Source: a virus | Reading direction: 5' to 3' (one strand) | Length of the DNA stretch: 52,394 bases | IMG/VR virus record: IMGVR_UViG_3300042291_001547 | Location: 1 to 52,394 of that record | Shown: piece after piece, positions 13,616 through 22,905 of the stretch | Layout of the letters: the number at the start of each line of letters is the position of its first letter | Position numbering within the stretch: position 1 is the stretch's first letter | Notes under the pieces: model-generated | Database searches by the model: none | Told to the model about the DNA's origin: nothing | Seen by the model: only the letters and a program-made list of their open reading frames with translations | Position numbers and translations under genes: made by a program

Positions 13616-14298
13616 TGAATTTTTTGCAGCTGATAAACCGAGCAAGACAAGAGTGTGGCGTTACAGGTCCTGACCTGACGACGGTCACCGGCTTGACCGG
13701 CGAATCGCAGCGATTCTATAACTGGATAAACTCAGCTTGGGTTGATATCCAGACCGCGCACGAAGACTGGCAGTACATGCGCCAGACTTTTCAGTTTAAT
13801 ACTGTCGGTGGCCAGTGGCAGTACACGGCGGCTGAGGCTGGCGTAGGTTCAACGTTTGCTAACTGGAAGCGAGACAGCTTCAGAGCCAGCTCGGTAGGTG
13901 CCAACTACGGCGACGAGCAGCTGCTGAACTTTATGGAATGGAACACGTTCCGTAATTTGTACCAGTACGCGAATATGCGAAACACGCAAGCCCGGCCGGT
14001 CGTGGTAACCATCGTTCCGCCAAACAAAGACCTCGGGTTTGGATCAATTCCAAACCAGCCGTTTGTTATCGTCGGAGAGTATTACCGTAAGCCCACTGAG
14101 TTTACTACCGCTACTTCTGAGCCAGACTTGCCTTTGCGTTTTCACGCCATGATTGTTTACCGGGCGATGATGTTCTACGCCGGGTACGAGTCTGCCCCTG
14201 AAGTTTATCAGCGGGGAGAGCTGGAATTTAAACGGCTCATGAACCGCCTTGAAATTGACCAGCTGCCCGATATGGTCAGCGGTCCTCCTTTGGCTTAA
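13615..14298 (+). CDS. Head-to-tail adaptor-like protein
   Basis: 227 aa beginning 'MNFLQLINRARQECGVTGPDL' with a later 'RFYNWINSAWVDIQTAHEDWQYMR', the pattern of phage neck adaptors (gp4/gp11-like) that bind under the portal. The central part is beta-rich, ending with a helical 'ALMIVYRAMM..YAGYESAPEVYQRGELEFKRLMNRLE'-type region. Position between head and tail nozzle supports the call. Confidence 0.75.
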   Translation: MNFLQLINRARQECGVTGPDLTTVTGLTGESQRFYNWINSAWVDIQTAHEDWQYMRQTFQFNTVGGQWQYTAAEAGVGSTFANWKRDSFRASSVGANYGDEQLLNFMEWNTFRNLYQYANMRNTQARPVVVTIVPPNKDLGFGSIPNQPFVIVGEYYRKPTEFTTATSEPDLPLRFHAMIVYRAMMFYAGYESAPEVYQRGELEFKRLMNRLEIDQLPDMVSGPPLA

Positions 14299-14308
14299 GG
14301 AGCACTTC

Positions 14309-16360
14309 GTGTCCACCCTGCCCACAATGCCTAAAGTCCAGTACGACCTGATTAGGTTGCAGGGCGGGTTCGACCAGGCCACGCCTACGCTGTCTTTGCC
14401 TCCCGGGTTTGTCAGACGAGCGGCAAACTTCGAGGCGGCTATCACCGGCGGGTACACGCGCATTGCCGGCTACGAAAGGTTCGACGGGCGCCCGCGCCCC
14501 TCTGACGCTATCTACGACGTGTTCGAGTGCACCCTTACAACCACCGTCGCGGTAGGCGCTGTCTTGACCGGGGTCACTTCAACTCGAACGGCAGTGGTTA
14601 TCGCGGTAGACGGATCCAATTTAATTGTCACCAAAGAGAGCGGCGACTTTACGGACGGCGAAGCGCTTACCGTATCGGCGGCGCCCGTTGGTACGCTGAT
14701 TGGCCAGATAGGTATCGTGGCGGATGGTTTAACCGACGCCACGTACCGTAACCTGGCGGCCGGTGCGTACCGCAGCGACATAACTGTTGTGCCGGGCGAA
14801 GGTCCAATTCGCGGCGTTTTCCTGTACGAAGGCACGGTGTACGCGTTCCGTAACAACGTCGGCAGCACCGCACTGGCCCTGTACGAGTCAAGCGCGAGCG
14901 GGTGGACTGCTGTACCCTTTGGCTTTGAGCTGGGGTTCAACACAGGCACCGCTGAGATCTTCGTGGGTAACACGGTCACAGGGCAGACTAGCGGAGCCAC
15001 CGGAGTGGTGGCAAAAGTTATTATTGAGTCTGGGAGTTGGCTGACCAGCGACGCTGCGGGCAGGCTGATACTTAGCTCCACAACCGGGACTTTTGTAGCG
15101 CCTGAACACCTACGAGTTGGCGGGGTAACAAAAGCCCACGCCACCGGTGCGGCGACGGCTATAACCCTGGCGCCTAATGGGCGCGTTGAGGTTGTTATCG
15201 GCAACATAGGCGGAGGCGTAGCTAACTACCTGGCCTACGGCTGCGATGGCGTAAACCGCGCCTGGGAGTTTAACGGCACTACGCTGGCGCCTATTAACAC
15301 CGGCATGGCTGTTGACACCCCTGGGCACATTGCAGTGCACCGGCAACACCTGTTCCTTACATTCGGCGCGTCGCTGCAGTTCTCTGGACTCGGGTTACCG
15401 TTCCAGTGGTCTCCTATACTGGGCGCGGGCGAGATCGCCATGAACGCCGTGATCACAAACCTGCTGCCTTTGCCGGGCGACCAGTCGAGCGGATCGTTGG
15501 CCGTGTACACCCGTAGAGACACCTCGGTGTTGTACGGCACGTCGTCGGCTAACTTTGCGCTTAGCACGTTCAACACGGGCACCGGCGCAGTGGCTTACAC
15601 TGCGCAGACGATGGACCAGGCGTACGTGCTGGACGACCGCGGCGTGATAAGCCTGAACACCAGTTTAAACTTCGGCAACTTTTTGCCCGCGTCATTGACC
15701 ATGAACATCCGCCCGTTCATGCAGCCCCGTATTAACTTGGCTACAGCCAGCACGGTGAACCGAGAGAAGGGGCAGTACCGGATGTTTTTCAGTGACGGGT
15801 ACGGACTGTACCTGACTATCTTGAACGGCCGCTTGCTGGGCGCTATGCCCGTGCAGTACCCACATGTGGTTAACTGCGCCTTTGAAGGCGAAGACCAAGC
15901 AGGCGGGGCGCGTATGTTCTTGGGCGCTACAAACGGTTTTGTTTACGAACTTGATAGAGGCACCAGCTTTGATGGCAGTGCCATCGCGGCGTCCATTGGT
16001 CTGCCATTCAACAGCATTAACTCGCCCAGAATTTTAAAGCGGTACAGAAAAGCCAGTGTTGAAGTCACCGGCGACGCGTACGCGGAGTTCCAGTTTGGCT
16101 ACGACCTGGGGTATCGGAGCCGATACTTCACCCAGGACAGCGACTCGTCGCATGAGAACGACCTACGGGCTAGTTACTGGGACGAGTGGATCTGGGACGA
16201 ATTCGTGTGGGACGGGTCTGACATCGCCCCGTCTGAAGTTGAAGTTCGCGGCACCGCGGAGAACATAGCTATTCGGGTATCCAGTGTGTCGGAGCTGCTC
16301 GAGCCTTTTACTGTTAACAGCATAATTGTCCACTACACCCTTCGCCGAGGTCTGCGATGA
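14309..16360 (+). CDS. Tail nozzle/tubular-like structural protein
   Basis: 683 aa from GTG 14309 (AAGGAG six bases upstream; the open frame to 14249 overlaps the adaptor). Starts 'YDLIRLQGGFDQATPTLSLPPGFVRRAANFEA', then repeated beta strands throughout, consistent with the beta-propeller nozzle proteins (T7 gp12/P22 gp10 type). Follows the adaptor directly. Not aligned, so the exact family is uncertain. Confidence 0.7.
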   Translation: MSTLPTMPKVQYDLIRLQGGFDQATPTLSLPPGFVRRAANFEAAITGGYTRIAGYERFDGRPRPSDAIYDVFECTLTTTVAVGAVLTGVTSTRTAVVIAVDGSNLIVTKESGDFTDGEALTVSAAPVGTLIGQIGIVADGLTDATYRNLAAGAYRSDITVVPGEGPIRGVFLYEGTVYAFRNNVGSTALALYESSASGWTAVPFGFELGFNTGTAEIFVGNTVTGQTSGATGVVAKVIIESGSWLTSDAAGRLILSSTTGTFVAPEHLRVGGVTKAHATGAATAITLAPNGRVEVVIGNIGGGVANYLAYGCDGVNRAWEFNGTTLAPINTGMAVDTPGHIAVHRQHLFLTFGASLQFSGLGLPFQWSPILGAGEIAMNAVITNLLPLPGDQSSGSLAVYTRRDTSVLYGTSSANFALSTFNTGTGAVAYTAQTMDQAYVLDDRGVISLNTSLNFGNFLPASLTMNIRPFMQPRINLATASTVNREKGQYRMFFSDGYGLYLTILNGRLLGAMPVQYPHVVNCAFEGEDQAGGARMFLGATNGFVYELDRGTSFDGSAIAASIGLPFNSINSPRILKRYRKASVEVTGDAYAEFQFGYDLGYRSRYFTQDSDSSHENDLRASYWDEWIWDEFVWDGSDIAPSEVEVRGTAENIAIRVSSVSELLEPFTVNSIIVHYTLRRGLR

Positions 16361-18195
16361 CAAACAGTTATTACAACGGCGGCACGGTTCCTGCGCCCAA
16401 CGCCCCTGGCGCGTCTGTTGCTATCCGAAACGAATTCAGCCTTATCACCCAGGCGTTCAATAAGCTGCCTCCGTTAAGCGGCGGTGGAATCGCTGGGCAA
16501 GTATTGATCATTAACCCGGCAGGTACCGGGGTGATTACGACAGGCACGATAACCACGGTCAACATCAGTGGGGTGCAGATTAACAACACGACAATCGGTG
16601 CGACGACGCCCAACTCCGGCGCGTTTACGACGCTGTCGTCTACGCTGGGATACACCGGTAACGTAGTGGGCAACATTACGTCAGTAGGGGCGTCGTCTTT
16701 TTCGTCGGCCACTATCACCGGCGGTACCATCAACGGGGTGCCCATTGGCGCAACCACGGCGTCGACGCTTAGAGGCACCAACGTTACCGCTACGGTGGGG
16801 TTCTCGGGTCCTTTGACAGGCAATGTTACCGGTAACGTTACCGGAGATCTGCTTGGTAATGTCACCGGTAACGTTACCGGAGACTTAACCGGTAATGTCA
16901 CCGGTAATGTCACCGCGGCCAGTGGGACGTCAACGTTTACCAACGTCACTATTAACGGCACGCTGGATATGAACAGCGGCACGGCCGGCACTATAACCGG
17001 GCTTGCCACACCGGTTAACAACAGCGACGCCGCGAATAAACTGTACGTCGATAACTCCGTCCAGGGGCTAGACGCCAAAGCGTCTTGCCGGGCTGCAACG
17101 ACCGCGAATATTACGTTGAGTGGAACGCAAACGATAGACGCCGTGGCGGTAACGGCCGGCCAGAGAGTGTTGGTCAAAGACCAGAGCACGGCGTCTCAGA
17201 ACGGCATTTACTTGGCTGACGCTGGCCCCTGGACCAGGGCGCCTGACGCGGACACCTGGGACGAACTGGTGCATGCGTTTACCTTTATTGAGGGTGGCAC
17301 GGCCAACGGCAATAACGGTTTTGTGTGCACCGTGGCGCCAGGCGGCACGCTGGGTTCTACCGCGGTAACGTGGGTGCAGTTCAGCGGCGCCGGGCAGATC
17401 ACTGCTGGCACGGGTATGTCGAAGACCGGCAACACGCTAAACGTAAACACTGCGTCCGCGTCCAGGATTGTAGTGAACGCCGACGACATCGATTTGGCGG
17501 CAACAGCAATTACGCCTGGCACGTATAAGTCCTTGACGATCGATGCGTACGGCCGTGCTACCGGAGGCACTAACCCTACCACCCTGGCCGGGTTTGGTAT
17601 TACCGACGCGTACACGATCACGCAGATCGACAACTTGTTCGGCAGCACAACCGCAGCGGCTGCTTCTGCGGCAGCGGCAGCGGCTTCTGCAGTAGCGGCT
17701 TTAGCCAGCGAAGGCGCAGCAGCTGGCAGCGCCAGTGCGGCGGCAGGCAGCGCCAGTGCGGCGCTGACGAGCGCGAACAACGCTGCGGCAAGCTATGACG
17801 CGTTTGATGACAGATACCTTGGCGAAAAAGCAAGCGACCCCTCCGTAGACAACGACGGCAATCCGCTGATCACGGGGGCGTTGTATTTCAACAACGTCTC
17901 AAACGCGATGAAGGTTTACAACGGCGTATCCTGGCAAAACGTTGCCCCGGTAGCTACAAGCATAAATGTGGGCACCCAGGTTACTGGCATCCTAAATGTC
18001 GTCAACGGCGGCACAGGCGCGTCTACGCTTACAGCCAACAACGTGATCTTAGGTAACGGCGCTTCGGCGGTTAACTTTGTTGCGCCGGGTACTATAGGCA
18101 ACATCCTGACGTCTGACGGCACAACGTGGGCTTCGGCACCGCCGTCCGCATCAGGGGTCTCTACCGCTAAAGCATATTTCTTTTCTGGGTTTTGA
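16357..18195 (+). CDS. Tail fibre protein with GNVTG repeats
   Basis: 612-aa fibre, overlapping the nozzle gene (ATGA). The N-terminal quarter contains 'GNVTGNVTGDL' repeats (about residues 154-186), typical of elongated trimeric beta-helix fibres. Middle: 'NKLYVDNSVQGLDAKASCRAAT' and 'GQRVLVKDQSTASQNGIYL', a common marine/podovirus fibre module. Then comes an Ala/Ser-rich coiled stretch (about 430-470) and 'FDDRYLGEKASDPSVDNDG', frequent in fibre C-terminal halves. No chaperone cleavage motif noticed. Role: host recognition or fibre shaft. Confidence 0.85.
   Translation: MTNSYYNGGTVPAPNAPGASVAIRNEFSLITQAFNKLPPLSGGGIAGQVLIINPAGTGVITTGTITTVNISGVQINNTTIGATTPNSGAFTTLSSTLGYTGNVVGNITSVGASSFSSATITGGTINGVPIGATTASTLRGTNVTATVGFSGPLTGNVTGNVTGDLLGNVTGNVTGDLTGNVTGNVTAASGTSTFTNVTINGTLDMNSGTAGTITGLATPVNNSDAANKLYVDNSVQGLDAKASCRAATTANITLSGTQTIDAVAVTAGQRVLVKDQSTASQNGIYLADAGPWTRAPDADTWDELVHAFTFIEGGTANGNNGFVCTVAPGGTLGSTAVTWVQFSGAGQITAGTGMSKTGNTLNVNTASASRIVVNADDIDLAATAITPGTYKSLTIDAYGRATGGTNPTTLAGFGITDAYTITQIDNLFGSTTAAAASAAAAAASAVAALASEGAAAGSASAAAGSASAALTSANNAAASYDAFDDRYLGEKASDPSVDNDGNPLITGALYFNNVSNAMKVYNGVSWQNVAPVATSINVGTQVTGILNVVNGGTGASTLTANNVILGNGASAVNFVAPGTIGNILTSDGTTWASAPPSASGVSTAKAYFFSGF
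16818..16914 (+). repeat. Tandem GGTAAYGTYACCGG repeats in fibre gene
   Basis: Seven near-identical 12-21 bp units built on the palindrome GGTAACGTTACC, encoding GNVTG. Synonymous third-position changes show that the protein repeat is selected. Could support in-frame length variation by recombination. Confidence 0.7.
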
Positions 18196-18205
18196 GGATT
18201 AACAA

Positions 18206-18520
18206 ATGCCATCTGGAACATTAGGTCAGGCTTCACTAGCCGCAGATACAAACACTACTGTTTACACGGTTCCTGCGTCAAAAGTAGGGTCTGTTTCAGT
18301 TACAATATCCAACACGAACCCATTTACGCCAGCGGTAATTCGGCTTGCGGTTGCGGCGGCATCTACGCCATCTGCGGCTGAGTACCTTGAGTTCGACACC
18401 GTTCTGCCTGCTGGGTCAGAGTTTGAGAAAACAGGGGTGGTGCTGTCTGCCAATAAGAACCTTGTGGCGTACTCAACGACAGGCAACGTATCTGTGAATG
18501 TCTACGGTTTTGAGGAATAA
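18206..18520 (+). CDS. Small tail/fibre-associated beta protein
   Basis: 104 aa, 'TVYTVPASKVGSVSVTISNTNPFTPAVIRLAVA' and 'EYLEFDTVLPAGSEFEKTGVVLSANKNLVAYS', a pattern of small phage tail-spike/fibre accessory proteins with a single beta-sandwich. GAGGA precedes ATG 18206. It marks the start of a more A+T-rich stretch. Likely fibre adaptor; function inferred. Confidence 0.65.
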   Translation: MPSGTLGQASLAADTNTTVYTVPASKVGSVSVTISNTNPFTPAVIRLAVAAASTPSAAEYLEFDTVLPAGSEFEKTGVVLSANKNLVAYSTTGNVSVNVYGFEE

Positions 18521-18523
18521 AAA

Positions 18524-20194
18524 ATGACTACTACGATTACACAAAATTCCAATCAATCGGTTATCCCTGTAACGGTGACAAACAATGTGACCAAAGGGGA
18601 CTATGTATATCAGTACGGGGCTAATATTGGCTGGCCTAAGCCAACAAACGTGGGTGCTGGGCCTACTACTTTTTTGCTAAACCCAACGCTGCAGTCATCA
18701 AATGTTGCCACAGCCAATGCTAAGTCTATAACTACAAGCCCAATGGCTGAGGTGTATACATACACGGGTTCAACTCTGGCTCAGAACGCAGTAACCACAG
18801 CAACAACACAAGTAGACGCAAGCGCAACCCAGGTGTCAAAAAGCTTTGGTTTGGTCAGCGGTAATTTTGTAAGCCTGTTTATGTCCGCAACAAACACTCT
18901 AAGCGCAAAGGTGTTTAATGAGGCTGGAGTGCAGCAGGGATCGACACTAACTTTAGCAACCGACTGCACTGCATCAGGAACAGGCCGAACGGCAGCAAAT
19001 AGGTTTTCAGGCTGTGGGATGGCAGACGGCGGCTACGTTGTTGTGTATAAAAATACGTCCACCTTTGTTGGCATCGTAAGAGTTAACTCTAGCGGCGCGA
19101 TTACGTTTGGCCCAGTGGTTATTAGTCCATCTCACCAAGTAAACGCGGAGATACCCAAAGTATGCCCTACTATCGCTGGGGGATATTTAATAACTTTTAT
19201 GAATGGCAATAGTACCGTAGGAACTGCAATGTATTCAGCCAGCAACGTGTACAACACTGGGTCACCATCTACATTTAACCTTAGTAGCTATAGCCCAAGC
19301 TACGGTATGGGGCAGGTAAACGAGGCTTTTCAAGTACCGTTAATTTTGCAAAACGGTGCTATTTTAATTTTATTTAACGCCAGTGGGTGGGAAAGCGGCT
19401 ACAGCTATACCTATAACCTGTTTATGTCTTTTGTCCTTAACGGCACTGCTACATCAGTGGTTAACTCCGCTGCAACGGCTAGTGTGCAAACTGGAAATGG
19501 AGCACTTGATCCTTTCCTTGCGGCTTGCGGATCAGTAACAGACCCGTCTAGGTGGTTTGCTTTTGGCTCGTTTGATTGGGCTTCGCAGCCTTACTTTTAT
19601 TCTGGGACTACAACAGGAGTAACCGCTAGTATCTCTTCTAGTGCTAATTTGCTCGGACAATTTGGCCAAGTTCAACGACAAACAGGGATTGCGCCAACTG
19701 TTGATGGGAACGTAAATGTATATGCGTGGAACGTCTCAAATCAAATGCAAGTCGGTAGATACAATACGGGAGGGGCAGCAGTCTCCGGCGGGTATGTGGT
19801 TTTAACTACCGTTGGTACAAGTTCTACGTATTCCTTAGACGTCTTTAATATTGGGTGGAAAACTTTAGTCAACTTCACCCCAAATACAACTAGCATACCG
19901 TCTTTCTTGATTCACCAGACTCAGAATCTGGCTAACGGAATCTCATTTGCAAGTACGCCTTATACCCCAGCGCAGAATTATTACCTGATCGGTGTGGCGC
20001 AAAACACGGCGACTTCTGGGAACACGTGCTGGGTGCAGACAGAAGGGGTTGCACAGCTTGGCGCAGGCTTTGCGTCAGGTAACCTGCTGTTTGATTATGT
20101 CGGAAGCCCGACTAACTCAACAGCTAAGAGCGCGATTAAAGGTAACTCAGGCACTACATCAGGAACCTCTGTAATTCTAAAAGGGCTTAAATAA
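18524..20194 (+). CDS. Putative receptor-binding tail fibre/beta-propeller protein
   Basis: 556 aa, Ser/Thr/Asn/Gly-rich beta protein with repeated 'GGYVVVYKN'-, 'GGYLITFMNGN'- and 'LQNGAILILFNASG'-like blade segments, suggesting a beta-propeller or repeat fibre. No recognised enzyme motif. The gene is visibly richer in A+T and in TTT/AAT codons than the neighbouring structural genes, with the start preceded by GAGGAA. Probably horizontally acquired host-range module together with the next gene. Confidence 0.65.
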   Translation: MTTTITQNSNQSVIPVTVTNNVTKGDYVYQYGANIGWPKPTNVGAGPTTFLLNPTLQSSNVATANAKSITTSPMAEVYTYTGSTLAQNAVTTATTQVDASATQVSKSFGLVSGNFVSLFMSATNTLSAKVFNEAGVQQGSTLTLATDCTASGTGRTAANRFSGCGMADGGYVVVYKNTSTFVGIVRVNSSGAITFGPVVISPSHQVNAEIPKVCPTIAGGYLITFMNGNSTVGTAMYSASNVYNTGSPSTFNLSSYSPSYGMGQVNEAFQVPLILQNGAILILFNASGWESGYSYTYNLFMSFVLNGTATSVVNSAATASVQTGNGALDPFLAACGSVTDPSRWFAFGSFDWASQPYFYSGTTTGVTASISSSANLLGQFGQVQRQTGIAPTVDGNVNVYAWNVSNQMQVGRYNTGGAAVSGGYVVLTTVGTSSTYSLDVFNIGWKTLVNFTPNTTSIPSFLIHQTQNLANGISFASTPYTPAQNYYLIGVAQNTATSGNTCWVQTEGVAQLGAGFASGNLLFDYVGSPTNSTAKSAIKGNSGTTSGTSVILKGLK

Positions 20195-20955
20195 TGTCTA
20201 TAAGCAATCCTATCACTGGAACATTTGGTACGGGTAACGTCAGATTCTTTGCAGGGTTACCCAGAGTCGCTGGTGCTTCGGTTTCAAACTTTGTAGTGCC
20301 AAGCGGAATTTCGTCTGTGCGAGTCAGGCTCTGGGGGGCGGGTAATCAGAATGGAACCTCCAGCGGTTTTGCTATCAAAACAATTTATGGGTTGACCGAG
20401 GGTCAGACAATAGTTGTTACCGCTGCTAATGCGCCTTCTGGGTCAACGGTAAGGTCAGACTCATCGTTTGGTTCGTTTGTTTCCGTTACCGGCGGCGAGG
20501 CATTTGCTACAGGTCTTAGAGGGACTGGGGTTGGCGGGGACATAAATTATCTCGGTGGTTTGCCTTTTGCTTCTGGTCAAGCAGCCGCAGGAACGGCTAA
20601 CGTATTTGGCAACGCATCTGATGGCGCTAACGTAAGTAATGGCGTAGCTGGCGTATCTGGAGCTGGGTCTGTTCAAGGCACAGATTCCAACCCATCTCAG
20701 GGCGGGGACGGTATATACGGGCGAGGCGGGTTTACTTATTTTGCCAGCAGTTTTGGTGCAAGTTTTACACTGCCAACATCAGGGCTTGATTCGACAGTGC
20801 TAAACCTTGACGCAATAGGCACTGGCGGCGGCGGCGCAAATAGACAGAATGGCATAAACGGCGGCGGTGGTGGCAATAACGGCATGGGCGGGTTCCCTGG
20901 CGGCGGCGGTGCAGGCACTACTGCTGGCTCTGGTCTTGTAATAGTGGAGTGGTAA
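20194..20955 (+). CDS. Glycine-rich fibre-tip adhesin
   Basis: 253 aa starting at TAATG overlap with the preceding gene. The C-terminal half contains glycine-rich motifs ('GTGGGGANRQNG', 'GGGGGNNGMGG', 'FPGGGGAG') like those forming polyglycine-helix sandwiches in adhesins of the T-even gp38 type and in many podovirus tips. The N-terminal half is a beta domain ('SNFVVPSGISSVRVRLWGAG'). Likely receptor-contacting protein; variable loops would be between the Gly motifs. Confidence 0.7.
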   Translation: MSISNPITGTFGTGNVRFFAGLPRVAGASVSNFVVPSGISSVRVRLWGAGNQNGTSSGFAIKTIYGLTEGQTIVVTAANAPSGSTVRSDSSFGSFVSVTGGEAFATGLRGTGVGGDINYLGGLPFASGQAAAGTANVFGNASDGANVSNGVAGVSGAGSVQGTDSNPSQGGDGIYGRGGFTYFASSFGASFTLPTSGLDSTVLNLDAIGTGGGGANRQNGINGGGGGNNGMGGFPGGGGAGTTAGSGLVIVEW

Positions 20956-20957
20956 AC

Positions 20958-21176
20958 ATGAGATACGCAAAAGCGGTAAATAACATTATTGTTGGTATTT
21001 ATGATTCACCAGCCGGATTTACAATTTACGATTGTTTCCACCCATCGTTGGCCTGTGAGTATTTTGAAGCTGACGAATCTATCCAGCTTGATTATGTCTT
21101 GCAGGAAGATGGCACTTGGGCTGCGCCTCCTGTCGTAGAAGAAACGCCTGTCGTAGAAGAAACGCAACCAGAGTGA
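20958..21176 (+). CDS. Small hypothetical tail-region protein
   Basis: 72 aa from ATG 20958 (the frame also opens at GTG 20949, which overlaps the adhesin). 'RYAKAVNNIIVGIYDSPAGFTIYDCFHPSLACEYFEA' then a C-terminal tandem 'VVEETPVVEETQPE' from a 15-bp DNA repeat. A common small protein after fibre genes; possibly a fibre assembly factor. Unproven. Confidence 0.65.
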   Translation: MRYAKAVNNIIVGIYDSPAGFTIYDCFHPSLACEYFEADESIQLDYVLQEDGTWAAPPVVEETPVVEETQPE

Positions 21177-21184
21177 GGTAGATC

Positions 21185-21427
21185 ATGCCTGAATCAACCA
21201 TCATTGACGCATTGATCGCAGCAGCCGGCGCCGTGGTTGCGTGGTTTGTGAAGTCCACGCGCGAGGACAACCGAGAGCAAGATCGCAAGATTGAAACTCT
21301 ACAGCGGGAACAAGCTGCTTTGTTGAGCCGAGAAGAATTCAGGCAGGACATGCACATGCTGCGCCAAGAGATGAATGCCAATTTCGACAAGGTCTTTTCC
21401 AAGCTGGATAAGAAGGCTGATAAGTAA
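21185..21427 (+). CDS. Membrane-anchored coiled-coil protein, lysis-region
   Basis: 80 aa: an N-terminal hydrophobic segment 'IIDALIAAAGAVVAWFV' followed by a charged coiled coil to the end ('REQDRKIETLQREQAALLSREEF'). The orientation resembles an inner-membrane spanin or small holin accessory, but there is no typical spanin partner. GAGGT upstream; TAATG overlap with the next gene. Part of a four-gene block ending with the endolysin. Confidence 0.7.
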   Translation: MPESTIIDALIAAAGAVVAWFVKSTREDNREQDRKIETLQREQAALLSREEFRQDMHMLRQEMNANFDKVFSKLDKKADK

Positions 21428-21903
21428 TGATTGATCCTGTCTCCGCGTTAGCCATAGCAACATCTGCCTACAAAGTCCTGAAAAAGGGCATTGAGATGGG
21501 CCGTGAGCTGGAGGATATGGGCGGTCAGCTTGGCACATGGTTCAAAGCCGTCAGCGATGTTAAGAACGCTGAGGAGGAGGCCAAAGACCCGCCGCTTTTT
21601 AAGAAACTAATCTTCAGCGGGAGTGTCGAGCAAGAGGCGATGCAAGCCCTGCTTGCTCGCAAGAAGATTGAGCAACAGGAAAAAGAGCTGCGCGAGTTAA
21701 TTGTCTGGCGGTGGGGTGTCGAAGAATACACCGCCATGATGCGCGACCGCGCAAAGATTAAAGATACGCGGGAGAGAGCGGTACTGAACCAGCGGCGCAA
21801 GATGCGCAAGCTCATCCAGAACACGCTGACGATCGGCGCCATACTGGGTTTGGTGGGCGCAATAGTGGCATTTGGGGTTGGCATAATTTTAAACTTGGGG
21901 TAA
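21427..21903 (+). CDS. Conserved phage protein with C-terminal transmembrane segment
   Basis: 158 aa. Begins 'DPVSALAIATSAYKVLKKGIEMGRELEDMGGQLGTWFKAV', a pattern I recognise from many marine phage proteins of unknown function, then basic coiled coil, ending with one hydrophobic segment 'TIGAILGLVGAIVAFGVGIIL'. The lysis-block context suggests a membrane or lysis role; the family is functionally unassigned. Confidence 0.75.
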   Translation: MIDPVSALAIATSAYKVLKKGIEMGRELEDMGGQLGTWFKAVSDVKNAEEEAKDPPLFKKLIFSGSVEQEAMQALLARKKIEQQEKELRELIVWRWGVEEYTAMMRDRAKIKDTRERAVLNQRRKMRKLIQNTLTIGAILGLVGAIVAFGVGIILNLG

Positions 21904-21909
21904 CACATC

Positions 21910-22395
21910 ATGATGACATTAGTATCTACGCTTCTGGGCTTTGCCTCGGGCGGCCTGCCGAAAGTGCTGGACTTTGTTCAAGACCGCGGCGACAAGAAGC
22001 ATGAGCTGGCTCTGATGGCCGCACAGCGTGAACGTGAGCTTGCCCTTGCCAAAGAGGGATTCATCGCGCAAGCCCGCGTAGAAGAGATCAAGACCGAACA
22101 GATCGCGATGCAGACCCAGACTCAAGAGCGTCTCGGTATGTACAAGCACGATATGAAGATCGGTGAAGGCGCCAGCACCTGGGTGATTAACCTTCGTGCC
22201 AGCGTGCGGCCGGTGGTCACCTACTTGTTTGTTGGCCTGCTTATCGTCGTTGACGTAGCTGGAATCTGGTACGCGTACAGCACCGGCGTCGCGTTTGCCG
22301 AAGCGATGGACATGGTCTTCAGTGACGACGAAATGTCGATCCTTGCGGCCATCATTGCATTTTGGTTCGGCAGCCAGGCGTTCGCTAAAAAATGA
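21910..22395 (+). CDS. Holin of the 3-TM family
   Basis: 161 aa. N-terminal amphipathic region and a long charged helix ('HELALMAAQRERELALAKEGF'), then membrane segments 'RPVVTYLFVGLLIVVDVAGIWYAY' and the terminal 'ILAAIIAFWFGSQAF', which is characteristic of the 3TM holin family first noted in gene-transfer agents. ATG 21910 (tandem ATGATG). Overlaps the lysozyme start (ATGA), confirming the holin-endolysin pair. Confidence 0.8.
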   Translation: MMTLVSTLLGFASGGLPKVLDFVQDRGDKKHELALMAAQRERELALAKEGFIAQARVEEIKTEQIAMQTQTQERLGMYKHDMKIGEGASTWVINLRASVRPVVTYLFVGLLIVVDVAGIWYAYSTGVAFAEAMDMVFSDDEMSILAAIIAFWFGSQAFAKK

Positions 22396-22877
22396 CAATA
22401 TCCGAAGCGGGTATCCAGCTAATCAAATCTTTCGAGGGCTGTCACAACAGCCCCTATAAGTGCCCTGCTGCGCTGTGGACAATTGGGTATGGCCGTGTTC
22501 TGTACCCAGACCAAGCGCGGCTGAAGAACAACGAGAGAGCCGGCTACCCACTACGCGCAGAGCACAACCGGGTGTTTGCTAATGATGAGATTGATGCGTT
22601 ACTTGAGGCGGATCTACAACGCTTTTCGGACGGGGTACTACGACTATGTCCTGCTACTGCTAATAATCAGTGCCACCTGGACGCAATTACGAGCCTTGCT
22701 TTCAATATTGGATTAGGTAACTTACAGTCAAGTACCCTAAGAATGAAGTACAATCGCGAGGATTACGAGGGCGCAGCCGACGAATTCCTCAAGTGGCGCA
22801 AAGCAAACGGTGTTGTGCTAAGAGGACTGGAGCGGCGCAGAGAAGCCGAGCGAGCACTGTTCTTAGCCGGCGGGTAA
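22392..22877 (+). CDS. Endolysin, GH24 lysozyme
   Basis: 161-aa muramidase. The catalytic triad reads E15, C24, T30 (E-8-C-5-T spacing within 'FEGCHNSPYKCPAALWTIGYG'), the Cys-containing GH24 form. 'AITSLAFNIGLGNLQSSTL' and the terminal 'GLERRREAERALF' are diagnostic. No N-terminal signal or SAR segment, so release depends on the adjacent holin. Cleaves the N-acetylmuramic acid-N-acetylglucosamine bond of peptidoglycan. Confidence 0.92.
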   Translation: MTISEAGIQLIKSFEGCHNSPYKCPAALWTIGYGRVLYPDQARLKNNERAGYPLRAEHNRVFANDEIDALLEADLQRFSDGVLRLCPATANNQCHLDAITSLAFNIGLGNLQSSTLRMKYNREDYEGAADEFLKWRKANGVVLRGLERRREAERALFLAGG

Positions 22878-22905
22878 CCTTAAACAAAATACGAGTGAAC
22901 ACATT

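Noticed and set aside
16371-17189. 272-aa minus-strand frame opposite the tail fibre
   Set aside because: Shadow of the repetitive GNVTG fibre coding sequence; no ribosome site, opposite to the whole unit.
13615-22877. Programmed frameshift tail chaperone pair or tape measure
   Set aside because: No long tail genes exist; the gene set is short-tailed.
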